Below are positions 16,332 to 25,178 of a DNA stretch of 64,000 nucleotides, piece after piece. Under the pieces are notes generated by a model. That model had not been told where the DNA came from and ran no database searches. It saw only the letters and a program-made list of their open reading frames with translations. The stretch spans positions 864,001 through 928,000 of the forward strand of contig NZ_SKCI01000002.1 in NCBI RefSeq assembly GCF_005434965.1, given 5' to 3'. Each line of letters begins with the position of its first letter. Positions within the stretch are counted from its first letter, which is position 1. The position numbers were made by a program, and so were the translations under genes. The DNA is from Marimonas lutisalis (GTDB lineage: Bacteria; Pseudomonadota; Alphaproteobacteria; Rhodobacterales; Rhodobacteraceae).

Positions 16332-17130
16332 GATTGGGCTGCTCAAGGCAGGGAGCTGGGTAGCCTTTGGGCATGGCCAAACGCGGTCCCTTCAAATACT
16401 TCAAAACAAGCCCTGAGATCATCCGCTTGGCCGTGATGTTGTACATTCGGTTCCGGCTGTCGCTCAGGAACGTTGAAGATCTTCTTCATGAACGCGGCGT
16501 CGAAGTCAGCCACAAGACGATCCGCTACTGGTGGCATCGCTTCGGTTCCATGTTCGCCTCAACGATCCGGAAGCGTCGGATCGAGGGGATGAAATCTAGC
16601 CGCTGGCGCTGGCATCTGGACGAAATGTTCGTGAAGATTAATGGGGAGCGGCACTATCTGTGGCGGGTTGTGGACCACGAGGGAGAAGTTCTGGAAAGCT
16701 TCGTAACCAGGTCCCGAGACTAGAAAGCAGCGTTGAAACTCCAAAAGAAAGCAATGCGCAAGCATGTCAGGGCGGAAGAGATTGTCACCGACAAACTCCA
16801 GTCTAATGGCGCCGCCCTTGGTGAAATCGGCGCCAACGCTCGACAGGAAACCGGTCGCTGGTTGAACAATCGGGCAGAGAACTCGAATCTACCATTCCGA
16901 CGAAGAGAGAGGGCCATGCTGCGGTTCCGGCGCATGCGAAGTCTTCAGAAGTTCGCTGCCGTTCATTCTTCCGTCTAAAACAACTTCAATCAGGACCGAT
17001 CTCTCAACAAACGGACAAACTTCAAAGAGGCCCGTTCCGCCGCTCTTGCCGTGTGGCGCCAGCTTTGTTCCGGATAAGTTCACACCTTTGGCGACAAACT
17101 GAGACTAGTTCGAATTAGTCTGACAGCACC
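16332..17130 (+). mobile_element. Decayed IS6-family insertion sequence
   Basis: The right end tctgacagcacc (17119-17130) equals that of the intact copy at 11461. The left end is cut to about gtcaga by the IS3 border, with a few bases of ambiguity. It lies in direct orientation to the intact copy, and its proteins differ enough that they are separate insertions, not a recent duplication. Core-type DNA starts directly to the right. Confidence 0.75.
16373..17077 (+). pseudogene. IS6-family transposase with two in-frame stops
   Basis: One continuous frame carries family sequence from MAKRGPFKYFKTSP to a TAA at 17075-17077, broken by TAG at 16721-16723 and TAA at 16976-16978. The second catalytic motif, VTDRxxSY in active relatives, reads VTDKLQSN. 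It is inactive. Confidence 0.85.
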
Positions 17131-17268
17131 GCCACTTTCCCACCCGACAACGTCGCCAGGACCGCCCCTTGGGGCGATCCGACGTGACGGCCTGCTTGAA
17201 TTCGCCGCGCGATGCGGCTGCACTGGCCCCGCGCCGCCCAAATCCGGCGCATCACGAGGAGCCAGACC

Positions 17269-18144
17269 ATGTCATCCGTATTCCTGACCTGCGCGCTTGT
17301 GGGCAATTTCACCACGCGGCAGCACAATCCCAACCTGCCGATCACGCCCCGCGAAATCGCCGAGGATGCGCTGGCCGCCTGGCGCGCCGGGGCGGCCATC
17401 GTGCATGTCCATGTGCGCGATCCCGGGACCGAACTGCCCTCGATGGACGTGGCGCATTACCGCGAGGTGGTCGAGCGTATCCGCGACGTGACCGACGAGC
17501 TGGTCATCAACCTGACCACAGGCACTGGCGGGCGTTACCAGCCGTCGGATCACGATCCGGCCGTGCCGGGGCCCAAGACCAACCTCTTGCCGGCGGAAAA
17601 GCGGGTCGAGCATATCGTGGAACTGAAACCCGATATCGCCACGCTGGACCTGAACACCATGGTCTTTGGTGGCGAGGTGGTGATCAACGCGCCCCATTCG
17701 ATCCGCCAGATGGCCAGGGCCATCGACGAGGCCGGATCGATCCCCGAAGTCGAGCTGTTCGATTCGGGCGATATCGCGCTGATGCACGACCTGATTGCCG
17801 ATGGTACGCTGAAGCCCGGGCCGCTCTGTTCCATCGTCATGGGGGTGAAATACGGCTTCGTGCCCAGCCTTGAGACCCTGCTTTATGCCCGCTCGCGCCT
17901 GCCCGAAGGCGCGAAATGGAGCGGGTTCGGCACCGGGCGCGCCGCCTATCCGATGCTGGCGGCCACGGCGATGGCGGGCGGCAATGTGCGCATCGGCATG
18001 GAGGATGCCGCCTGGATGAACAAGGGCGAGTTGGCGCCGTCGAACGCGGCCATGGTGGAAAAGGCCAAGCGTGTGCTGGGCGATCTGGGTTATGGGCTGA
18101 AAACCTCGCAGGAGGTGCGCGCCGATCTGGGCCTGCGGCGCTGA
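17269..18144 (+). CDS. BKACE-family beta-keto acid cleavage enzyme (DUF849)
   Basis: A 291-aa enzyme of the family typified by 3-keto-5-aminohexanoate cleavage enzyme, which transfers acetyl-CoA to a beta-keto acid to give acetoacetyl-CoA and a shorter acyl-CoA or betaine. The zinc-binding His pair is VHVHVRD (His46, His48), and a later Glu is in GMEDA. The ATG at 17269 follows GAGGAG; in-frame codons upstream are unsupported. It is the first gene of a catabolic block. BKACE members vary widely in substrate, so the exact reaction is open. Confidence 0.85.
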   Translation: MSSVFLTCALVGNFTTRQHNPNLPITPREIAEDALAAWRAGAAIVHVHVRDPGTELPSMDVAHYREVVERIRDVTDELVINLTTGTGGRYQPSDHDPAVPGPKTNLLPAEKRVEHIVELKPDIATLDLNTMVFGGEVVINAPHSIRQMARAIDEAGSIPEVELFDSGDIALMHDLIADGTLKPGPLCSIVMGVKYGFVPSLETLLYARSRLPEGAKWSGFGTGRAAYPMLAATAMAGGNVRIGMEDAAWMNKGELAPSNAAMVEKAKRVLGDLGYGLKTSQEVRADLGLRR

Positions 18145-18208
18145 TGCGATGCGGCGTTGATCAATCCCCGCGGACATGGTCAATTCGCCACGAAACGAGG
18201 ATGGAAAG

Positions 18209-19876
18209 ATGATGCGAAACGGTGGTCAGCTGCTGGTGGAATGTCTTGTCGCGCTGGGCGCGACGAAAAGCTTCGGCGTGCCCGGCGAAAGCTATCTTGC
18301 GGTGCTCGATGCGCTGCATGACACCGGCGGGCGGCTCGATTACGTGCTCTGCCGCAACGAAGGCGGGGCGAGCTTCATGGCCGCGGCCTGGGGCAAGCTG
18401 ACGGGCAGCCCGGGCATCTGCATGGTTACGCGCGGGCCGGGGGCCACCAATGCCTCGATCGGGGTGCATACGGCGATTCAGGACAGCGCGCCGATGATCC
18501 TGCTGGTGGGGCAGGTGGGCACCGACATGAAAGGCCGCGAGGCGTTCCAGGAAATCGATTACCGCGCGATGTTCGGCACGGTCGCCAAATGGGCGGTCGA
18601 GATCGACGACGTCACCCGCATCCCCGAAATCCTGTCGCGCGCGTGGAAAACCGCCACCACGGGCCGCCCCGGCCCGGTGGTGATCGCCCTGCCCGAAGAC
18701 ATGCTGGCCAGCCAGACCGACACTGCGCCCCTGACCGGCCCGATCGTGGTGCCCGAGCCCGAACCGGCGGCATCCGCCCTTGCAGAGGCGCGCGCCATGC
18801 TCGAGCAGGCCGCGCGCCCGCTGATCCTCTATGGTGGCTGCAACTGGACCGATGCCGGCCGCGCCGCGCTGCAGGATTTCGCCGAAAACTCGGACATCCC
18901 CGTGCTGTCGGTCTTCCGCTACCAGGACCGGTTCGACAACCACTCGCCCTGTTTCTGCGGCGAGGCCGGGGTGGGCATGGTGCCCGCGGTGAAAAAGCTG
19001 ATCGCCGAGGCGGACGTGATCCTCGCCGTCAACAACCGCTTCGGCGAAAACTCGACCGATGGGTATACGCTGCTCGACGTGCCGGTGCCGAAACAGCGGC
19101 TGATCCACGTGCATGGGTCCGAGGCCGAGCTGGGCAAGGTCTATCAGCCCGAACTGGCGATTCAGGCCGGGCCCAACGCCTTTGCCACGGCGCTGGCCGC
19201 GGCGCCCGTGCGGGGCGCATGGGCCGACTGGCGCGAAGCCGGGCGCGCGGCTTACGAGGCCGGGTTCGACCTGCCCGATCTGCCCTCGCCGGTGGATATG
19301 GGTAAGGTCACCGCGCATCTGCGGCAGGTCCTGCCCGAGGATGCCATCGTGACCAACGGCGCGGGCAATTTCGCCATCTGGTCGGGCAAGTTCCTGAAAT
19401 ACGGTCCGAAAATGCGGCTGCTGGCGCCGCAATCGGGCGCCATGGGTTATGGCATACCGGCGGCCATCGCCGCCAAGGTGGCCGATCCCGCGCGCACCGT
19501 CGTCTGCTTTGCCGGGGACGGTGATTTCCAGATGACCTGCCCGGAGCTTGCCTCCGCCGCGCAGGCCGGGGCACAGCCGATCATCCTGGTGCTGAACAAC
19601 GGCACCTACGGCACGATCCGTGCGCATCAGGAGCGCAATTTCCCCGGCCGGGTTTCGGGCACCGACGTGGTGAATCCGGATTTCGCGGCGCTTGCGCGCG
19701 CCTATGGCTTCCATGGCGAACGGGTCGAGACGACCGCCGATTTCCCCGCGGCCTTCGAACGCGCACTGGCCTCGCAGAGCGGCGCGGTGCTCGATCTGGC
19801 GATCTCGGTCGAGGCGCTGACACCGCGCGTGACGATGAGCGAAATGCGCGCATCGGCGCTGCAGGCGCGGGCCTAG
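18209..19876 (+). CDS. ThDP-dependent enzyme of the acetolactate synthase-like family
   Basis: A 555-aa protein with the three-domain ThDP layout: the Pyr domain with catalytic Glu51 (CRNEGG), a central domain, and the PP domain with GDGDF (437-441) and NNGTYG (463-468). Relatives include acetolactate synthase large subunits, benzoylformate decarboxylases and sulfoacetaldehyde acetyltransferases. No regulatory-subunit gene is adjacent, which argues against a biosynthetic acetolactate synthase. The ATG at 18209 removes an 11-residue extension and starts at the family's usual N-terminus. It lies 64 bp after the BKACE gene and probably shares its transcript. Confidence 0.8.
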   Translation: MMRNGGQLLVECLVALGATKSFGVPGESYLAVLDALHDTGGRLDYVLCRNEGGASFMAAAWGKLTGSPGICMVTRGPGATNASIGVHTAIQDSAPMILLVGQVGTDMKGREAFQEIDYRAMFGTVAKWAVEIDDVTRIPEILSRAWKTATTGRPGPVVIALPEDMLASQTDTAPLTGPIVVPEPEPAASALAEARAMLEQAARPLILYGGCNWTDAGRAALQDFAENSDIPVLSVFRYQDRFDNHSPCFCGEAGVGMVPAVKKLIAEADVILAVNNRFGENSTDGYTLLDVPVPKQRLIHVHGSEAELGKVYQPELAIQAGPNAFATALAAAPVRGAWADWREAGRAAYEAGFDLPDLPSPVDMGKVTAHLRQVLPEDAIVTNGAGNFAIWSGKFLKYGPKMRLLAPQSGAMGYGIPAAIAAKVADPARTVVCFAGDGDFQMTCPELASAAQAGAQPIILVLNNGTYGTIRAHQERNFPGRVSGTDVVNPDFAALARAYGFHGERVETTADFPAAFERALASQSGAVLDLAISVEALTPRVTMSEMRASALQARA

Positions 19877-19991
19877 CCTGCCGGCGGGATTCCAAATAGC
19901 CACAGCTGCCGATTTGTTGTGCAACTGCGGCTTGAACGCTGAATCTTTCGCGCGTAGGACCGTTGCATAAAGCAGGCAAGCACGGTCAACG

Positions 19992-20699
19992 ATGCGCGAA
20001 GAGCAGATCCTGAGGTCAGTCGCGCCGTTCTACGAAGAGATAGAACGGTTGGGCTATGACGTGCGTGCCAGCACCGATTTCGACGAAATCCAGCGCCTTG
20101 TCGCCAAGACGGGGCGGGCAAAGCAGACCCCGATGATGTCGATCCCGCGCAACGATTTCACGTCGCAACGGGCCTTCTGGCTGTTTCTCTACAAGGATGG
20201 TGAGGTGGTCGGCGGGATCGCCGCCAAATATGACCAGTTGGGCGAAGAAAGCTTCTCTTCCTACATGCGGCGCACCTCACGTGAGCAATACGGCCGTGAC
20301 ACCGACCCCATCGAGCGGATCGCGAAGCCTGTCGAAGACCTGATAGGCGGTAATGTCGTCTATATCGGAGAGCTCGAATTCCACCCGGATCACCGCGGGC
20401 GGCTTATCCTGCTAGAAGCGGTGGGCAAGGTGATGCAGGGGCTGGCCGCGGTGAAATGGTCAGACTTCGACTGGATGTACGCCATCATTCCCGAAGAACA
20501 CCTGAAATTCGACCATATCTACGGCTTCACGCTAACCGTTCCAGACGCTTTCACCTGGACCGCGCCAGAGCCGCCCGGGCGGCTGAACACGCATGCCCTT
20601 CTGGCGGTCGAGGGGCGTCACCTTGAACATCTCATGGTATCTGCGGCGGCTCGCCTTAGACGGAATCGTAGTCGAGCAGACGCGCGAAAACGAGCGTAA
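19992..20699 (+). CDS. GNAT-like acetyltransferase-fold protein
   Basis: A 235-aa protein whose middle (YIGELEFHPDHRGR, about 124-137) resembles the acetyl-CoA-binding motif of GNAT proteins; I cannot assign a substrate. The last 44 bp overlap the 3' end of the convergent regulator gene. It follows the ThDP gene by 115 bp, so cotranscription is possible. Confidence 0.6.
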   Translation: MREEQILRSVAPFYEEIERLGYDVRASTDFDEIQRLVAKTGRAKQTPMMSIPRNDFTSQRAFWLFLYKDGEVVGGIAAKYDQLGEESFSSYMRRTSREQYGRDTDPIERIAKPVEDLIGGNVVYIGELEFHPDHRGRLILLEAVGKVMQGLAAVKWSDFDWMYAIIPEEHLKFDHIYGFTLTVPDAFTWTAPEPPGRLNTHALLAVEGRHLEHLMVSAAARLRRNRSRADARKRA

Positions 20700-21390
20700 G
20701 CTGCTCTCCATCCGGGGTTTGCACAGGCGCCATGATGCGGCGATAGCTGCCTTCGACTGGCTGACCGTTCAATTCGACGGCGATCGTCACGTCCTCAACC
20801 AGGTAACGCTGCGAATTTCGTACATGCCAATGGGCTGCGAGCGAATTGTCGATGATCGAGCGGCTGAAGGTGCTGACTGTCTGCAGATAGGTCGAGGTGT
20901 CTTCGATGTTGAAGAACCGTGCGGCCAGGCTGTGTTTGCCGATGTGCTTGGGACGCATGATGCTGTCACCCTGCTCAACCTGGCGAAATAGATCCACGCG
21001 TTCGCGGAGCACGTCGAAATCCTCAAGCCTGCTATTGTTGCGCTTGAGCCAGTTCAGCACGTCGTCGATCATGATATCGCTGCCGTTGCGCAGCATTTCC
21101 TCCTGCACGTCGCGCAGGGCCTGGCTGTAGGCGGCGGCGGCCCGTTTGTGCAGGGCGGCGCTGGTCTGTGGGGCCAGAACGCCGATATCGGCGCGCTTGC
21201 TGCGAAACGCCTCGAGCGAGACACCGGCCGCATCGCACAGTGCCTGGATCGACGAGAACGGAATCTCGCGCTCCTTGGCGATCTGCGTGTGCAGCGTGGA
21301 ATATTTCAGCCCCGCGGCCTCGCAGGCTGGTTTCAACCCGCCGAAGAAGCGCTTGCAGAAATCAGAGGTCAACTTGCCTAACTCGGTCAT
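20656..21390 (-). CDS. HTH transcriptional regulator
   Basis: A 244-aa protein with an N-terminal helix-turn-helix (about residues 12-60, containing ACEAAGLKYSTLHTQI) and a C-terminal region with a helical part (75-140) and a possible ligand-binding part (145-244). The ATG at 21390 is the first in good context; the much longer in-frame opening runs antisense through the crotonase gene. It is divergent from the crotonase-OYE pair, with paired operator-like sites between, so it probably controls them. Confidence 0.7.
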   Translation of the reverse strand: MTELGKLTSDFCKRFFGGLKPACEAAGLKYSTLHTQIAKEREIPFSSIQALCDAAGVSLEAFRSKRADIGVLAPQTSAALHKRAAAAYSQALRDVQEEMLRNGSDIMIDDVLNWLKRNNSRLEDFDVLRERVDLFRQVEQGDSIMRPKHIGKHSLAARFFNIEDTSTYLQTVSTFSRSIIDNSLAAHWHVRNSQRYLVEDVTIAVELNGQPVEGSYRRIMAPVQTPDGEQLTLVFARLLDYDSV

Positions 21391-21408
21391 GGGTTTATTT
21401 CCAATCGC

Positions 21409-21444
21409 CAAATGCGTGTTTGTCAATACGCAAGTGCACATTTG
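21409..21444. promoter_or_regulatory. Paired operator-like sites between regulator and crotonase
   Basis: caaatgcgtgtttg (21409-21422) and caagtgcacatttg (21431-21444) share the CAAxTGC...TTTG pattern. Their centres are 22 bp apart, two helical turns. They lie in the divergent promoter region of the HTH regulator and are its most likely binding sites, by inference. Confidence 0.5.
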
Positions 21445-21510
21445 CCTGAAATGGTTTTCGCTTGCCGTGTCATGGGCACCCTGTTTCCATATCCGAAAGG
21501 GAGGAACGAC

Positions 21511-22389
21511 ATGCCGAAGGTGCTGTACGAGAAGGACGGCCGGATCGCGCGGATCACGCTGAACCGGCCGGAGGTGATGAACGCCATAGATGATGACCTG
21601 CCAACCGAACTGGCCGCGGCGGTTGAACGCGCCGATGCAGACACGGGCGTGCATGTGATCGTGCTGTCGGGGAACGGCCCGGCGTTTTGCGCAGGTTATG
21701 ACCTCGCCTACTACGCGGAAAAGAACGGCGCGGACAACAATGTCACCCAGGACATGCCCTGGGATCCGATCAAGGATTACCGCTTCATGTGGGGCAACAC
21801 GCAGAAATTCATGTCGCTGTTCCGTTGCCTGAAACCGGTGATCTGCAAGGTGCATGGCTATGCGGTGGCCGGTGGGTCGGATATCGCGCTGTGTTCCGAC
21901 ATGGTGATCATGGCCGAAGAGGCGCGCATCGGCTATATGCCCACCCGCGTCTGGGGCTGCCCGACCACCGCGATGTGGGTCTATCGGCTGGGCCCGGAAA
22001 AGGCCAAGCGGATGATGTTCACCGGGGACAAGATCACCGGGCGCGAGGCCGCCGAGATGGGCCTCGTGCTCAAGGCCGTGCCCGAGGACGCTCTCGATGA
22101 CGCGGTCGAGGAGATGGCCGCGCGCATGGCTTCGGTGCCCATCAACCAGCTGGCGATGCAGAAGATGGTGGTGAACCAGGTGATGGAGATGACGATCAAC
22201 TCCACCCAGCGGCTGGCCACGGTCTTCGACGGCATCACCCGTCATTCCCCCGAGGGCCTGAACTTCAAGGCCCGGGCCGAGGAAATGGGCTGGAAACAGG
22301 CCGTTCAGGACCGCGACGAGGGCACCTGGGACTGGACGGCGAACGAACCGCTGCCGAAATCGAACCGCGATCCGGGGGATGCGCCATGA
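21511..22389 (+). CDS. Crotonase / enoyl-CoA hydratase family protein
   Basis: A 292-aa crotonase-fold protein: LNRPEVMNAI at about 18-27, the oxyanion segment FCAGYDL at 62-68 and the second one in AVAGGSDIAL. The residue region MPTRVWGCPTT replaces the PExxxG pattern with catalytic Glu of classical hydratases, so it may act as a dehydratase, hydrolase or isomerase. GGGAGGA precedes the chosen ATG; reading further upstream would cross the operator sites. The stop overlaps the next ATG (ATGA). Confidence 0.8.
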   Translation: MPKVLYEKDGRIARITLNRPEVMNAIDDDLPTELAAAVERADADTGVHVIVLSGNGPAFCAGYDLAYYAEKNGADNNVTQDMPWDPIKDYRFMWGNTQKFMSLFRCLKPVICKVHGYAVAGGSDIALCSDMVIMAEEARIGYMPTRVWGCPTTAMWVYRLGPEKAKRMMFTGDKITGREAAEMGLVLKAVPEDALDDAVEEMAARMASVPINQLAMQKMVVNQVMEMTINSTQRLATVFDGITRHSPEGLNFKARAEEMGWKQAVQDRDEGTWDWTANEPLPKSNRDPGDAP

Positions 22390-24332
22390 GTTTCGATCAC
22401 CTTCTGTCGCCCCTGACGATCGGGCCCAAAACCGTGCGCAACCGGGTTTTGGTCACTGCCCATGTGCCCGGCCTGGCCGAAAACGGCGTGCCCGGTCCGG
22501 CCTATGCCGCCTATCACCGGGCCAAGGCCGCGGGCGGGGCAGGGCTTCAGATCACCGGGGCGACGCCGGTGCACCCGTCCTCGGGGCGCGCAGGCAAGGC
22601 GATTGCAAATCTCGATGACAGCGTGATCGCGGGTTATCGCATGGTCTCGGACGCGGTGCATGAGGAAGGCGGCATGATTCTGGCGCAGTTGGCCCATTAC
22701 GGCGCCACGCTGGGCGAGGGCGAGCCGGGCAATCCCGGCTGGGGCGTGACCGACCAGGCCGCCGATCTCTACCGCGCGCAGCCGCACGCGATGACCGTGG
22801 CCGACATCCACGAACTGATCGACAGTTTCGCCGCCGCGGCGGGGCGGGCGCAAGCGGGCGGCATGGACGGGGTGGAAATCCTCGCGGCTTTCGGGCTCCT
22901 GCTGGCGGCGTTCCTGTCGCCCTACACCAATACCCGCAGCGATGCCTATGGCGGCAGCCTGAAGAACCGGCTGCGCCTGCCTTTGGAGGTGGCCGAGGCG
23001 GTGCGTGGCGCGGCAGGCCCCGACCTGATCGTCGGCATGCGCGTGCCCGGCGACGAGTTTGTCGAGGGCGGCATCGACATCGTGCAGATGCGCGAGATCG
23101 CGCCGCGCCTCGCGGCCTCGGGGCATATCGACTACCTGAATGTGATCGCCGGCAACAACATGGACCGGGTGAACCGCGCCACCCACTGGCCGCCCACGCC
23201 CGCGCCGCACGGTCTGTTCGTCGACCTCGCGGTGCAGGTGAAACAGGTGGTCGACATCCCCGTCTTCACCACCGGCCGGATCACCGATCCGGCGATGGCC
23301 GAGGCAATCGTGGCGCAGGGCCGCGCCGACATGGTGGGCATGACCCGCGCCCAGATCGCCGATCCTGAGCTGGTGAAGAAGCTGACCGAAGGCCGCGCCG
23401 AGGACATCCGCCCCTGCGTCGGCGCCAATGTCTGCATCAAGCGTGCGCTGGGCCCCGGGCCGATCCGCTGCCTGCACAACCCCGAGGCCGCGCGCGAACA
23501 TGCCTGGGGGCCGCAAACCGCCGCCGGCACGCCGCGCCGCGTGGCGGTGATCGGGGCCGGGCCGGGAGGATTGGAAGCCGCGCGCGTGGCGGCCGAGCGC
23601 GGCCACAAGGTGACGGTCTACGAGGCCGAAAGCCACTTGGGCGGGCAGTTCTACCTGCGCGCCTCGATCCCGACCTGGGCCGAGTTCGAAGGCGTGATCA
23701 ACTGGCGGCGCGAACAGCTGGAGAAACTGCAGGTGCCCATCCACCTGGGCCGCCGGATCACGGCGGACGATCTGCCGGGGCTGGAAGCGGATGCGCTGAT
23801 CCTGGCCACCGGTGCCGTGCCCAAGGCCCCGCGGGTGCCGGGTGATGGCTCGGTCCGCGTAACCACGCCGCATGATCTGATCCGCAACGGGGCGGGCGAT
23901 GCGCAGACCGCGCTGATCTGGGACCGGGCGGGCGGTGTTGTGGCCTCGGGCGCGATGGACGCGGCGCGGGACATGGGGCTGAACCTTCACATAGTCACCC
24001 CGCAGTTCATGGTGGCGGAGGATACCGATGTGATCCAGCGCGTGCCGCTCTATGAACGGCTGTTGTCGGAGGGCGCGCAGTTCCATCCCAATTGCGACCT
24101 GGCCGATGTGGCTGGTGGCACCGTCACCCTGCGCAATGTCTATTCCTATGCCGAGACGCAGATCGCGCCGGTCGACCTGATCGTCGCCTGGGACGGTCGC
24201 AGCGTGGTCGAAGATCTGCGCGGCGCCGCCGAGGCGCAGGGGATCGAGGCCCACGTGATCGGCGATGCCTCCGCACCCCGCACCGCCGAGTTCGCCATGG
24301 CCGAGGCGGCGATGCTGGCGCGCAGGCTCTGA
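22386..24332 (+). CDS. Iron-sulfur flavoenzyme of the OYE/trimethylamine dehydrogenase type
   Basis: A 648-aa fusion: an FMN TIM barrel (about 1-340), an iron-sulfur segment, and a nucleotide-binding FAD/NAD(P)-like domain with VIGAGPGG near residue 387. Relatives include 2,4-dienoyl-CoA reductase, trimethylamine dehydrogenase and methylproline or dimethylglycine demethylases. The cluster segment reads CVGANVC...C (Cys344, Cys350, Cys362), with Ala347 where most members have the second Cys. The HxxHG active-site pattern is replaced by EILAAFG (164-170). It is translationally coupled to the crotonase gene. Confidence 0.8.
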   Translation: MSFDHLLSPLTIGPKTVRNRVLVTAHVPGLAENGVPGPAYAAYHRAKAAGGAGLQITGATPVHPSSGRAGKAIANLDDSVIAGYRMVSDAVHEEGGMILAQLAHYGATLGEGEPGNPGWGVTDQAADLYRAQPHAMTVADIHELIDSFAAAAGRAQAGGMDGVEILAAFGLLLAAFLSPYTNTRSDAYGGSLKNRLRLPLEVAEAVRGAAGPDLIVGMRVPGDEFVEGGIDIVQMREIAPRLAASGHIDYLNVIAGNNMDRVNRATHWPPTPAPHGLFVDLAVQVKQVVDIPVFTTGRITDPAMAEAIVAQGRADMVGMTRAQIADPELVKKLTEGRAEDIRPCVGANVCIKRALGPGPIRCLHNPEAAREHAWGPQTAAGTPRRVAVIGAGPGGLEAARVAAERGHKVTVYEAESHLGGQFYLRASIPTWAEFEGVINWRREQLEKLQVPIHLGRRITADDLPGLEADALILATGAVPKAPRVPGDGSVRVTTPHDLIRNGAGDAQTALIWDRAGGVVASGAMDAARDMGLNLHIVTPQFMVAEDTDVIQRVPLYERLLSEGAQFHPNCDLADVAGGTVTLRNVYSYAETQIAPVDLIVAWDGRSVVEDLRGAAEAQGIEAHVIGDASAPRTAEFAMAEAAMLARRL

Positions 24333-24337
24333 ACCCG

Positions 24338-24453
24338 CCCCCGCGCCGGCGCGCCCACCCACCCGCCCCGCACCGGCGCGGGGGCTTGGCGCAGGCCCGC
24401 CTTTGTTGGGCTGGTGGAGAGCGTGGGCTGATGAGTATTTTTGCCAAGAAAGA
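24338..24453 (+). repeat. Structured intergenic repeat, copy 1 (of 2)
   Basis: A perfect 12-bp stem (cccccgcgccgg 24338-24349, ccggcgcggggg 24373-24384) carries a loop with cccacccaccc. Further on come ttgttggg...ggtgg and the tail tgagtatttt-tgccaagaaaga. Copy 2 at 47194 has a different stem sequence but the same loop and tail (20 of 22 tail bases). Here it lies between convergent genes and may end both transcripts. Confidence 0.7.
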
Positions 24454-24467
24454 CCGGCAGGGCGCCT

Positions 24468-25100
24468 TTATGCCGGCCGGCGCGCGACGATGAAGCGGCT
24501 TGGCGGGGCATCGCTGTGGTTGCCGGCTTCGATGATTTCGAGTCCGGCACCTTCGAATGCCGCCTCCAGGGTGGCCACGTCGAACCGGGAGACGAGAGGG
24601 GCCTTGCCGATCCATTGCAGCACGGGCAGCAGCATCAGCAACGCGCGCACTTTCCAGCCTGCCTCAGCGCCGGCAAGGCAGGGGGTTTTCGAGATGAAAA
24701 GCCCCCCGGGCCGGAGGCGCGCCGCAAGCGCGGCCACGGTGGCGGCGGGATCGGCTACGAGGTGAAGCATGTTGAAGCTCATCACCGCGTCGAAGGCGCC
24801 CTCGGGCGGCAGGTCGGCCGGGGAGACGGCGAACTCGACATTGCCGATCCCTTGGTCCGCCACCTTGCGCCGGGCGATCTGCATCATCGCCTGCGAATAG
24901 TCCGTGGCGAGGATCCGCTCCGCCGCGTCGGCCAGTTTCAAGGCCGTCGTGCCGGTGCCCGCGCCCACTTCGAGCACGTGATCCCGCGGGCCAAGATGCG
25001 CGCGCACCCGGCTCAGCGTGTGGGCATAGGTTTCTTCGTCCTGAACGGGACGACGGGCATAGCGCTCGGCCATACCGTTCCAGAACTCGGCGTTGCTCAT
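24468..25100 (-). CDS. Class I SAM-dependent methyltransferase
   Basis: A 210-aa methyltransferase with motif I VLEVGAGTGTTA (43-54), an acidic residue after the second strand (ATDYS) and the FDAVMSFNMLHL region. Methyl acceptor unknown. It is divergent from the LysR-type gene that starts 92 bp away, a usual sign that the regulator controls it. Confidence 0.8.
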   Translation of the reverse strand: MSNAEFWNGMAERYARRPVQDEETYAHTLSRVRAHLGPRDHVLEVGAGTGTTALKLADAAERILATDYSQAMMQIARRKVADQGIGNVEFAVSPADLPPEGAFDAVMSFNMLHLVADPAATVAALAARLRPGGLFISKTPCLAGAEAGWKVRALLMLLPVLQWIGKAPLVSRFDVATLEAAFEGAGLEIIEAGNHSDAPPSRFIVARRPA

Positions 25101-25178
25101 CTTGCATGTCTCCTTGTCGCTGATGGTAGGCTAAGGCATGCGGAAACCTGCGGGAATTGCCGAAATTCGCAGGACTGT

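Noticed and set aside
20656-22245. A 529-codon open frame on the minus strand
   Set aside because: Only the last 244 codons read like a regulator; the upstream part is antisense to the crotonase gene and has the composition of a GC-rich shadow frame.
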